Assembly (NCBI GenBank): GCA_018262315.1
Contig: JAGSPS010000084.1
Span: forward strand, 1-10,523
From: Deltaproteobacteria bacterium
GTDB lineage: Bacteria > Myxococcota_A > UBA9160 > PR03
DNA: 10,523 nucleotides
Direction: 5' to 3'
Shown: positions 1 to 6,754 of the stretch, piece by piece
How positions within the stretch are numbered: position 1 is the first letter of the stretch
Layout of the letters: each line of letters starts with the position of its first letter
Notes under the pieces: model-generated
What the model saw: only the letters and a program-made list of their open reading frames with translations
The model's database searches: none
Told to the model about the DNA's origin: nothing
Program-made: the position numbers and the translations under genes

Positions 1-3000
1 AGCAACGCGGCGAGACCCGGTGCGAAGAGTCCGAAGACGTCGAACGGCGACGGGGCGTTCCCGGACGCACCCGGCGCCAGGCCCGCGCACGTGGGCGGCG
101 GGAGCGGCGGCTCAAAGGGCATCGCGTGGGTGGCGATGCGCGCGCCGCCGAGCATCACGTGAATGCGCGCCTGATGCGAGGTCTCCCCCCATTCGAAGTC
201 GTCCGTCGGGAGGTACTGCGTCTCGCCGGCCGACGCCGACCAGAGTCGATGGACGCGGCCGTTGCCGCCGTAGCTTGCGCGCAGTGCCAGTGTTCCGCCG
301 TCCCATACTTCCGTGAGCTTCGAAAAAGCGTTGTAGTAGAAACGGCGGCTGCCCAGCGTGAGGACCGCGCCACTGGGGTCGTAGACCGACGCGGCGCCGC
401 CTACGTCGGTGGCGCGATGGTTCGTCGCGCGCCGGAGCGGGTCGTTCGCGGCAAACGGATACGTGAGCCGCGTTCCGCCAACGCAGTTCGCGCCGGTTGC
501 GTCGCGACACAGGAGGTTCCCGATCGCGTCGTACTCGTTCGTTCGGGTCGTCCATGCACCCGCTTCGGCACGGGCGGTGCGTTCCAGGCGACCCAGCGCG
601 TCATAGCCGACGACCATGCTGTGGCCGCCGGCGCCGTCGATCACGCTCGTGATGCGATCGGCTTCGTCGTAGCGATAGCTGTGGTCGGCGAGCATCCCCG
701 GGCCGGGGCCGTCGACCTGCAACGCGTCGAGGCGTCGCGAATCGGCGTCGTAGCGCGCCGTGGTCACGACGCCGCCCGGACCGGTCCACGACGTGACGCG
801 CCCGTCGGCGCTCCACTGGATCGCCGATGCATCAGGCTCTCCAGCGCCCGAAGTGATGCCCGTCAGATAGCCGCGCGGATCGCGCGCGAAGGTCAGCAGC
901 GTGCCGGTCGGATACGTGCGCGACACGAGCTGGCCGAGCGGGTCGTAGCTGTTCTCGAAGATGAAGGGATGACCCTGGCTCGCGAAGAAGTGTGTGTACT
1001 TCTCCCGCGTCGGACGGCCGAGCGCGTCGTAGTCCAGAACCATGTAGTTGTGGAAGTCATCGTCGTAGCTCGACGCAAGCATGCCAATGCCATGCGGCGC
1101 CTTGTCGTATTGCCAGCTGACCATCGACGCCGTCCAGTTTCGCGACGACGTCCCGCGCTTGGTGCGCGGCCGACCCAGTTCGTCGTAGCTCCAGGTGATC
1201 GTCTCGAATCCGCCGAGGCGCTCGCTGAGCACGTTGCCATTCGCGTCGTACGTGAAATCGCGAAACCCGATGTCGGGGTCGGTGATGCGCGTGCGGCGAC
1301 CAAGGCCGTCGTAGCTGACCGTGCTCGCGTTGCCGTGATGGTCGGTGATGCGCGTGAGCTGGTCACTCACGTCGTATTCGTAGCGCGTGAGGAAGGTGTC
1401 CGAGCCGTCCACTTCCTCGACGCGCACGATGCGGCCGAATGCGTCGCGCTGCTGGCGCACGACGTTGCCGTTCGGATCGATCCGCTCGAGCAGCCCGTGG
1501 TCGTAGCGGCGCGTGTGCGCGCGCCCTGCGCCTGGCAGTGTCGCAGTGACGACGCGATCGAGCACGTCGTACTCGTAGAGCGTCGCCGCGCCGGGTGCGC
1601 CGAAGCCCGGCTGGGTGGTCGAGACGACTCTCCCCACGGCGTCGTAGACGGAACCCCCGTCCGCGACGGTCTGCCCGCCGGGTCCCGTGTGATCGCTCGA
1701 AACCGCTCGGCCGAGACCGTCGTAGTGCGTGGTGGCTACGCGCATTGCGGTCGCCGACGACTTGCGCGACTCGATCGTCGCGACGGCCAGCGGCGTGTCG
1801 ATATGGCTCCACGTCGCCCACGAGAGTCCGCCCGGTCCCGCTTCACTCACGATGCGACCGAAGACGTCGTAGCAGCGGTTCCAACTCGTCGATGCGACGA
1901 GATCGTTCGGACCGCGCTGCTGGCCGACGAGTCCCTCCCCGGCGCTGTGCGCGACCGTGCAACCCCCCGGCGCCGTGTACGAGATCTCGCTGCGGTGGCC
2001 GAGGGCGTTCACGATCGCGGTCGGGAAACTGTGATAGGTGGCGTCGAACTCGGTCGTCGTGGTGCCGCCGCTTCCCCCTGCGTTGGCGAGCGGATCGGTG
2101 ACGTTCGTGAGATTCCCGTAGACGTCGTAGCCGAAGGTCGTCGTCGGATCGGGCATCGCCGCGTCGTAGAGCGCGTCGGTGCGCCGGGTGAGATCGCCGA
2201 TCGTGGGGGGCGCGACGCCGCTCGCGTCGCCGTCGTACGCAAAGCGTGACTCGCGCACCACGGCGCCTGCACCGGGCGTTGCGCCAGTCCGTAATGCGCG
2301 CGTCTTTACGCGGTCGACGAGATGGAGCGCGGCGTTCGCAAAATACGAGAGCTCCGTCGTACGCGTATCGCCGGGCACCGCGTCGGTGGCGACGCCGGTG
2401 ATCTCACCCCACTCGATGATTGCGGTGGGGTTGCCGTAGACGATCGCGCCGCCGCCGTCGTAGCGATACTCGGTGCGGGACGATCGGGGCGTCGCCTCGC
2501 CGTCGTACTCATGGCGATCCACGCGTGCGACGAGTCCGACGTACGGGGGTGTCGTGTCCTCGATGTAGTCGTACTCCATGCCGAGCCAGGGACGACCTTC
2601 GCCGTCGAACACGCTCTCGCTGGCGAGCTTGCCGGACAACGCCTCCGTCTGGTGGAAGACGCGAACCGTGATGCGACCGTCGGGACGCGTCTCGGTCACG
2701 CCGGCGAAGCCGCGAAACTCGCGCGCCGCGGCGTCGTAGAGACCGCCGTCATAGTCGTAGTGGGTGGTGCCAACCAGGTTGCCCGGCAGGCCCGGCGACG
2801 GGCTCACACTGACCGACGCCACCACGGGGACGACGAAGGGAAGGTCGGGGGTCGCGTCGCCGCCGTTCGTGTCGTGCTGCGTGGAGACTTCGTAGCTGTA
2901 GTTCGTCCGCGCGCCGAGGGGACTCGTCACCTGCGTCAGCAGATCGGGGATCGAACCGCGGTTGCGGTAGAACTCGTTCGCGCCATTCGCCGAGCGCACG

Positions 3001-5393
3001 AGATCCGTCATGCCGTCGCCGTCGAGATCGACGAGCCGCACGCCATTGTCCGTGCCGTTCGCCGCGACGAACTCGAGGCCGGCCGGGATCGCCCACGCGG
3101 CGCTCGGGACCCACGGCGTCGGCGTCGCCTCGTCGACGTCGCCATCGTTGAGCCAGGTCGTGCGGGCCGCGCCCGCCTTCGCCGACAACACGTCGATGCG
3201 ACCGTCGCCGTTCACGTCGGCGAGTCGCACGCCGGTGTCGTTCGAGTGATGATCGCCGAGTTCGTAGAAGTAGACGCCGGCGGGCAATGCCCAGGCGGGA
3301 TCTTCGAGGTAGCCGCGCTCCCCGTCGTTGCGCCAGGCGGTGGCGGCCGTCCCATAGCCGTTCTGGTACGGATCGAAGCTCGCGGTGAGCGTGTCGGCGA
3401 GACCGTCTCCATCGAGGTCGACGTCGATCGAGCCGAACTCGAGGTTCGTGAGCCAGTACCAGGGGAAAGTCCCCAGCGACGGATCGCCCGCGTACCGCAT
3501 CGGATGGGCTTCGTTGTAGAGGACCCGATAGCCGCAATCGGCAAACGAGCCACTGAGGTCGCATTGCTGGAAGTCGGTTGCAACACGCTTCAGCGACGCC
3601 TGGCAGAACGGACCCGCCGAGTCGACGACGGCAGCGCGTTCGAAGCGCAGCTCGCCGCGGTTCTCGAAGTAGTAGTTGGTGAGTCGCTCGTCGAGACAGG
3701 TCCAATTGGTCGAGGCGAACGGCGGACTCGGGCCGCCGACGGCGGTCTGCCGGTACTCGACGCCGCGCACGATCAACTCGGGCAACCCGTCGCCGGTGAG
3801 ATCCGCGAAGCGCGCGTTGCCCGAGCTGGTGCCCGCTGTCGCGGTGAAGATGTAGAGATCGACGACACCAGACCGGTTCATTCCCCAGAGTCCGTCGTCG
3901 AGCACATCACCCAGGTCAGTTGCGGGGACGAAACCATCCGCCGAGCCGTGGTACCAGGTCGGCATGCCGTAGAGCCGCCGGGTCCCGGTTGCGGGATCGA
4001 GGTCGCGTATGCCACCGACGAGATCGGCGCGGCCGTCGCCCGTGACGTCGAGCACCTCCAGCCCGGTGGTGTACGACGCGTGGGCGTCCTGCCAGGCGAG
4101 CGAGAACGGGATCTGGCCGTTCTGTCCGGAGAACGTGGGCAGCACATGACGGGTGCTCTTCGCGGCGAGGAAACCGCTGCCGGTGTTCAGGTAGACGCCG
4201 CTGTCCGCGCTCGAGGAGAACGCCGCGAGCTTGGGATCGGGATTGCTGAGCGTGGCGAGCGCCTTCACGAGATCGGGTCGCGCATCGCCGTCCACGTCGG
4301 CGAGGCGGACACCCTTGTCCTGGCGGGTGGCGTCGACGAGCGTGATGCCGGCGGGCCAGCTCCAGTTCGCGAGCTGCCAGCCGGTCGTTCCCGCCGCAAC
4401 ATTCGATCGGTACGCGAACGTCGTCACGAACGGCGCGTGCCGCGACGGCGACGCGGCGTCGTTGCCGTAGAGCGCCACCGACTCGAGCAGCGAGCGGAAC
4501 GTATCGGCGCTCTGTGCGTAGCGAAGGTCGTAGCGGCGCACGAGGGTGGCGCCGACCTTCACGTCGACGTAATCGAGCCGGTGCGCGATGCGCGAGAGGA
4601 AGCCGGCGCGATGGCCCTCGGCCACGTCGGCGCGCGGCGCGGATTCGAGCACGAACTCCACGCGGCGATCCTTCGCCGGATTGCCGTCCAGACTTTGGAG
4701 CGCGCCGCCCGCCGTGCGCCGCAGCGTGTAGCGAATCGTCGCGAGATAGGCGGTGCCGGGGTCGCGGCGGTCGTAGCTCGCGACGAACGCGTTGCCGTGG
4801 CGATCTTCCTGTTGTTCGAGCAGCCACTGGAACACCTGCCCCGAGGCGTTCGCCAGGCGTCCGGGCGCCGACACGCCGAAGCGCAGGGCGACGCCGTCCT
4901 TGCGCGTGAGCGTCCAACTATTGTTCGCCTCGTGCACGATGCGCACGAAGCTCTCGCGCAGCGTGTGGTAGCGACGCGGCAGGTTGGGATTCGTCGTTTC
5001 GGGAACCAGCTCCTGTCCGGCCAGCTCGAAGACGTCCGCAGCGTCGTCATAGTTGGGAACGCCGTGCTTCAGCGAGCGCGCGATCGCCGGCAGGCCGAGC
5101 GACCAGCCGCTGCCCACCCACGAATCGCCGCGCGCCTGGCTCGAATACTGGAGCGCGAGCTGCGGCGTCATGCCGCCCGTCCCGGGTGGCAACTCGAGCG
5201 GAATCGTGTGCGTGGCGGCGCCGGTGAACAGCTCGGTCGCGGGCGCGACGGCGCCAGCCGCCGGTGCGATGCTCCGCCCCGTCGGCAGCGTGGACGCGTC
5301 GGTGGAGATCGCGCGCACCGGATGCGCGGGCAGAGTGATCTGGCTGACGAGGAACCACACCACGAGCGAAGTCGCTCGCTTTGCGCTGTGCAT
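1..5393 (-). CDS. Secreted SpvB/TcdB-like RHS (YD-repeat) protein, 3' end outside the window
   Basis: The frame is open from ATG 5393 to the window edge (1797 codons, no stop). Residues 1-28 look like a Sec signal peptide: basic start MHSAKR, a hydrophobic core and a VRA cleavage site. Residues 45-107 carry the SpvB-type motif (IPLELPPGTGGMTPQLALQY, then GSGWSLGLPAIAR). Six FG-GAP/VCBS-like motifs of the type DxDGDG lie between residues 364 and 799. Residues 815-905 resemble the TcdB middle domain (DLLTQVTSPLGARTNYSYE, then YDAAAREFRGF). About nineteen YD repeats follow at 1089-1672. The family order SpvB, beta-propeller, YD shell is that of Tc toxin B/C subunits and RHS polymorphic toxins, whose hollow shell encloses a C-terminal effector. 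The protein probably acts outside the cytoplasm or at the cell surface. The conserved DHLGS and RYYDP core motifs and any toxin domain are not in the window, so effector and immunity gene are unknown. The start is supported by GGGAG seven bases upstream. Confidence 0.95.
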   Translation of the reverse strand, partial: MHSAKRATSLVVWFLVSQITLPAHPVRAISTDASTLPTGRSIAPAAGAVAPATELFTGAATHTIPLELPPGTGGMTPQLALQYSSQARGDSWVGSGWSLGLPAIARSLKHGVPNYDDAADVFELAGQELVPETTNPNLPRRYHTLRESFVRIVHEANNSWTLTRKDGVALRFGVSAPGRLANASGQVFQWLLEQQEDRHGNAFVASYDRRDPGTAYLATIRYTLRRTAGGALQSLDGNPAKDRRVEFVLESAPRADVAEGHRAGFLSRIAHRLDYVDVKVGATLVRRYDLRYAQSADTFRSLLESVALYGNDAASPSRHAPFVTTFAYRSNVAAGTTGWQLANWSWPAGITLVDATRQDKGVRLADVDGDARPDLVKALATLSNPDPKLAAFSSSADSGVYLNTGSGFLAAKSTRHVLPTFSGQNGQIPFSLAWQDAHASYTTGLEVLDVTGDGRADLVGGIRDLDPATGTRRLYGMPTWYHGSADGFVPATDLGDVLDDGLWGMNRSGVVDLYIFTATAGTSSGNARFADLTGDGLPELIVRGVEYRQTAVGGPSPPFASTNWTCLDERLTNYYFENRGELRFERAAVVDSAGPFCQASLKRVATDFQQCDLSGSFADCGYRVLYNEAHPMRYAGDPSLGTFPWYWLTNLEFGSIDVDLDGDGLADTLTASFDPYQNGYGTAATAWRNDGERGYLEDPAWALPAGVYFYELGDHHSNDTGVRLADVNGDGRIDVLSAKAGAARTTWLNDGDVDEATPTPWVPSAAWAIPAGLEFVAANGTDNGVRLVDLDGDGMTDLVRSANGANEFYRNRGSIPDLLTQVTSPLGARTNYSYEVSTQHDTNGGDATPDLPFVVPVVASVSVSPSPGLPGNLVGTTHYDYDGGLYDAAAREFRGFAGVTETRPDGRITVRVFHQTEALSGKLASESVFDGEGRPWLGMEYDYIEDTTPPYVGLVARVDRHEYDGEATPRSSRTEYRYDGGGAIVYGNPTAIIEWGEITGVATDAVPGDTRTTELSYFANAALHLVDRVKTRALRTGATPGAGAVVRESRFAYDGDASGVAPPTIGDLTRRTDALYDAAMPDPTTTFGYDVYGNLTNVTDPLANAGGSGGTTTTEFDATYHSFPTAIVNALGHRSEISYTAPGGCTVAHSAGEGLVGQQRGPNDLVASTSWNRCYDVFGRIVSEAGPGGLSWATWSHIDTPLAVATIESRKSSATAMRVATTHYDGLGRAVSSDHTGPGGQTVADGGSVYDAVGRVVSTTQPGFGAPGAATLYEYDVLDRVVTATLPGAGRAHTRRYDHGLLERIDPNGNVVRQQRDAFGRIVRVEEVDGSDTFLTRYEYDVSDQLTRITDHHGNASTVSYDGLGRRTRITDPDIGFRDFTYDANGNVLSERLGGFETITWSYDELGRPRTKRGTSSRNWTASMVSWQYDKAPHGIGMLASSYDDDFHNYMVLDYDALGRPTREKYTHFFASQGHPFIFENSYDPLGQLVSRTYPTGTLLTFARDPRGYLTGITSGAGEPDASAIQWSADGRVTSWTGPGGVVTTARYDADSRRLDALQVDGPGPGMLADHSYRYDEADRITSVIDGAGGHSMVVGYDALGRLERTARAEAGAWTTRTNEYDAIGNLLCRDATGANCVGGTRLTYPFAANDPLRRATNHRATDVGGAASVYDPSGAVLTLGSRRFYYNAFSKLTEVWDGGTLALRASYGGNGRVHRLWSASAGETQYLPTDDFEWGETSHQARIHVMLGGARIATHAMPFEPPLPPPTCAGLAPGASGNAPSPFDVFGLFAPGLAAL
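324..2141 (-). repeat. YD/RHS repeat array within the RHS protein
   Basis: About nineteen degenerate YD repeats lie between residues 1089 and 1672. Examples are GYDVYGNLTNVTD, CYDVFGRIVSE, HYDGLGRAVSS, SYDGLGRRTRITD, DYDALGRPTRE and GYDALGRLERT. They show as recurrent gtcgta on the plus strand, the complement of the TAC GAC codons. The spacing varies from about 12 to 85 residues. These repeats form the spiralling beta-strand shell in known RHS and TcC proteins. The copies differ in sequence, so there is no long identical DNA repeat. After residue 1680 the array passes into the usual pre-terminal strands, ending in MLGGARIA at 1748-1754. Confidence 0.93.
2997..4304 (-). repeat. FG-GAP/VCBS-type beta-propeller repeats within the RHS protein
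   Basis: Six copies of an aspartate/glycine loop are visible at residues 364-376 (LADVDGDARPDLV), 447-459 (VLDVTGDGRADLV), 529-541 (FADLTGDGLPELI), 657-669 (DVDLDGDGLADTL), 724-736 (LADVNGDGRIDVL) and 787-799 (LVDLDGDGMTDLV). The DxDGDG pattern is a calcium-binding loop in FG-GAP/VCBS propeller blades. In Tc toxin B subunits a propeller of this kind docks to the pore-forming A subunit; that role here is inference. Spacing between copies is uneven, roughly 65-130 residues, and the third gap holds a cysteine-rich insertion. Confidence 0.85.
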
Positions 5394-5400
5394 CGTCTCG

Positions 5401-5405
5401 CTCCC
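5401..5405 (-). promoter_or_regulatory. Ribosome binding site of the RHS gene
   Basis: On the minus strand GGGAG stands seven bases before the ATG at 5393. This is a good Shine-Dalgarno position. It supports that ATG, which is also the one that places a complete signal peptide at the N-terminus. Confidence 0.6.
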
Positions 5406-5613
5406 GAGCGCACCGCGCGACGGTCGTCCTGCCGGGTTCGCAGACGTCGCGGTGCGCGTGTGAGCGGGTGCAGTGCAAACGGCGTGCGCAAGTAGCGCCG
5501 CAAGCGCAGAAGAGTCGCGAGGGATTCCCGGCGGGCGCGCGTTCGGCGCGGCGCGGGCGCGGCTGACGCGACGAAGCGAAGCGCGCCCGTTAGTATCTCG
5601 CGTCTTTGCAAGT

Positions 5614-5629
5614 CCCCGGCGCGTCGGGG
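5614..5629 (+). other. Small hairpin in the leader of the surA-like gene
   Basis: CCCCG (5614-5618) pairs with CGGGG (5625-5629) around a six-base loop, with a possible T-G pair added at 5613/5630. It ends eight bases before the GGAGGA ribosome binding site. It could lie in the mRNA leader and stabilise it or affect initiation. No T-tract follows, so it is not an intrinsic terminator. A five-pair stem may also be chance. Confidence 0.3.
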
Positions 5630-5636
5630 GAATCGC

Positions 5637-5642
5637 GGAGGA
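5637..5642 (+). promoter_or_regulatory. Ribosome binding site of the surA-like gene
   Basis: GGAGGA is a near-consensus Shine-Dalgarno sequence five bases upstream of ATG 5648. It decides the start: the in-frame TTG at 5606 has no such site and would put 14 polar residues in front of the signal peptide. Confidence 0.8.
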
Positions 5643-5647
5643 TCTCG

Positions 5648-6754
5648 ATGCTGACCCGCTCGCCGATTCTAGGCTCGGTCGCCCTGCTGTTCGCGCTCGC
5701 GTTCGCTTCGCCGGCGCTCGCCGAAGAGTGGAAGAGCGGCGCGGATGCGACGGCGAACAGTGACCCCGCGGCTACCGCAGCTACCCCGGCGGCCGCTTCC
5801 GGCCAGCCCGCGGCCGCTTCTGGCCTGCTCGTGGACGGAATCGCCGCGCAGATCGGCACCGAAGTGGTGCTCGTCTCCGACGTCCACCGCATCGCCGATC
5901 CGATCGAAGCGAAGATCCGCGCGCAGGGCGCCACCGACGCCGACATCGCGTTGCTGCGCTCCGACGTGCTCGACAAGCTGATCGAGCGCAAGATGATCGG
6001 CCTGCTCGCCAAGCGCATGGAGATCGAGGCGAGCGACTTCGAGATCGACGACGCCATCGCCGGCATCGCCAGGGAGAACAACCTCGATGCCGAGGGCCTG
6101 AAGAAGAGCGTCGAGTCGCAGGGCCTGAGCTTCGACGCCTATCGGCGCCGCATCGCCGAAGAGATCGTGCAGCAAAAGGTGCTGGGTGGAATGGTGCGAT
6201 CGCGCGTGAAGATCGAGGACGCGCAGATCCGCAAGCTCTACGACCAGCGCTACGGCGCGATGCCCGCAGGCGGCGACGAGGTGCACCTCGTGCACATGGC
6301 GGCGGGCGCCGAAGACGGCAAGCCCAAGTCGGTGGCGGCGGCGTGCGACAAGGTGCGGCGTGGCCTCGCGCGGGTTCGCGCGGGCGAGAGCTTCGAAGCC
6401 GTCGCGAGCCAGGTCTCGCAGGCGAGTCCCGACCTCGGCTGGCTGCCGGCCGGCGCGCTCGCACCGTGGATGCAGGAAGCAGCGGCCGACTTGCAGCCGG
6501 GCCAGGTCTCCAACGTGATCGAGCTGCCGGTCGGCTGCGCGGTGGTACAGCTCGTCGAGCGACGCAAGATCGAAGCGCTGAGCTTCGAACAGGCGAAGCC
6601 GCAGCTGCAAGAGCTGATGATGGAGCAGGCGTTCCAGGAAGAGTACGTGCGCTTCGTCGACCGCCTGAAGAAGCAGACCTACGTCGAGCGCAAGGGCGCC
6701 TTCGCCGACACGGCGCGCCTCGACGTCGGAAGTCCCCCGCCGACGATTCGGTGA
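5648..6754 (+). CDS. SurA-like periplasmic chaperone with one degenerate parvulin (PPIase) domain
   Basis: The 368-residue product starts with a clear Sec signal peptide (core LGSVALLFALAFA, cleavage after ALA at 25). An Ala/Pro-rich linker follows at about 30-59. Residues 62-200 match the SurA N-terminal chaperone domain (DGIAAQIGTEVVLVSDVHR, then helices with LDKLIERKMI and KVLGGMVRSRVKI). Residues about 210-306 form a single rotamase-type parvulin domain, marked by DLGWLPAGALAPW and LQPGQVSNVIELPVG. A final helix (about 311-345) resembles the C-terminal SurA helix that packs on the N-domain. E. coli SurA is 428 residues with two parvulin domains. Here GGDLGW is SPDLGW and the usual FGYHIIKV is replaced by VGCAVVQLV, so isomerase activity is doubtful. 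The likely job is escorting outer-membrane or exported proteins in the periplasm. It is the first gene of the operon, and its stop overlaps the uvrA start. Confidence 0.85.
   Translation: MLTRSPILGSVALLFALAFASPALAEEWKSGADATANSDPAATAATPAAASGQPAAASGLLVDGIAAQIGTEVVLVSDVHRIADPIEAKIRAQGATDADIALLRSDVLDKLIERKMIGLLAKRMEIEASDFEIDDAIAGIARENNLDAEGLKKSVESQGLSFDAYRRRIAEEIVQQKVLGGMVRSRVKIEDAQIRKLYDQRYGAMPAGGDEVHLVHMAAGAEDGKPKSVAAACDKVRRGLARVRAGESFEAVASQVSQASPDLGWLPAGALAPWMQEAAADLQPGQVSNVIELPVGCAVVQLVERRKIEALSFEQAKPQLQELMMEQAFQEEYVRFVDRLKKQTYVERKGAFADTARLDVGSPPPTIR
5786..5827 (+). repeat. Two in-frame 21-bp tandem repeats in the SurA-like linker
   Basis: 5786-5806 and 5807-5827 match at 18 of 21 bases and encode PAAASGQ and PAAASGL (residues 47-60). 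They lie in the flexible linker after the signal peptide, where a duplication of seven residues would be tolerated. The linker is likely to vary in length between relatives. Confidence 0.7.

Larger units (their letters stand above)
5394..5647. promoter_or_regulatory. Divergent intergenic region between the RHS gene and the surA-like/uvrA operon
   Basis: No gene is supported in these 254 bases. The region lies between two divergent start codons, so it must hold the leftward control signals and probably those of the rightward operon. The only relatively AT-containing stretch is near 5590-5610, where TAGTAT (5591-5596) matches four of six bases of a sigma-70 -10 box. I see no -35 element at a proper distance, so I make no promoter call. 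A perfect 9-bp inverted repeat, CGGGCGCGC at 5532-5540 and GCGCGCCCG at 5581-5589, flanks a 40-base centre. In such GC-rich sequence this may be chance. Confidence 0.5.

Noticed and set aside
324..2141. The recurrent gtcgta motif as a CRISPR or DNA-level repeat array
   Set aside because: It comes from TAC GAC codons of diverged YD protein repeats with irregular spacing. There are no identical repeats or spacers.
2322..5495. A 1057-codon open frame on the plus strand opposite the RHS gene, and a 707-codon one at 126-2249
   Set aside because: Both are in exact codon register with the minus-strand gene, so they can stop only where that gene uses TTA, CTA or TCA. Those codons are rare here; TCA at 2247-2249 and TTA at 2292-2294 make the gap between the two. 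The translations are Arg/Val/Ala-rich with no domain, while the minus strand shows clear SpvB, FG-GAP and YD motifs.
5606..5647. TTG at 5606 as start of the surA-like gene
   Set aside because: It has no ribosome binding site and would add 14 polar residues before a normal signal peptide. ATG 5648 has GGAGGA at five bases.
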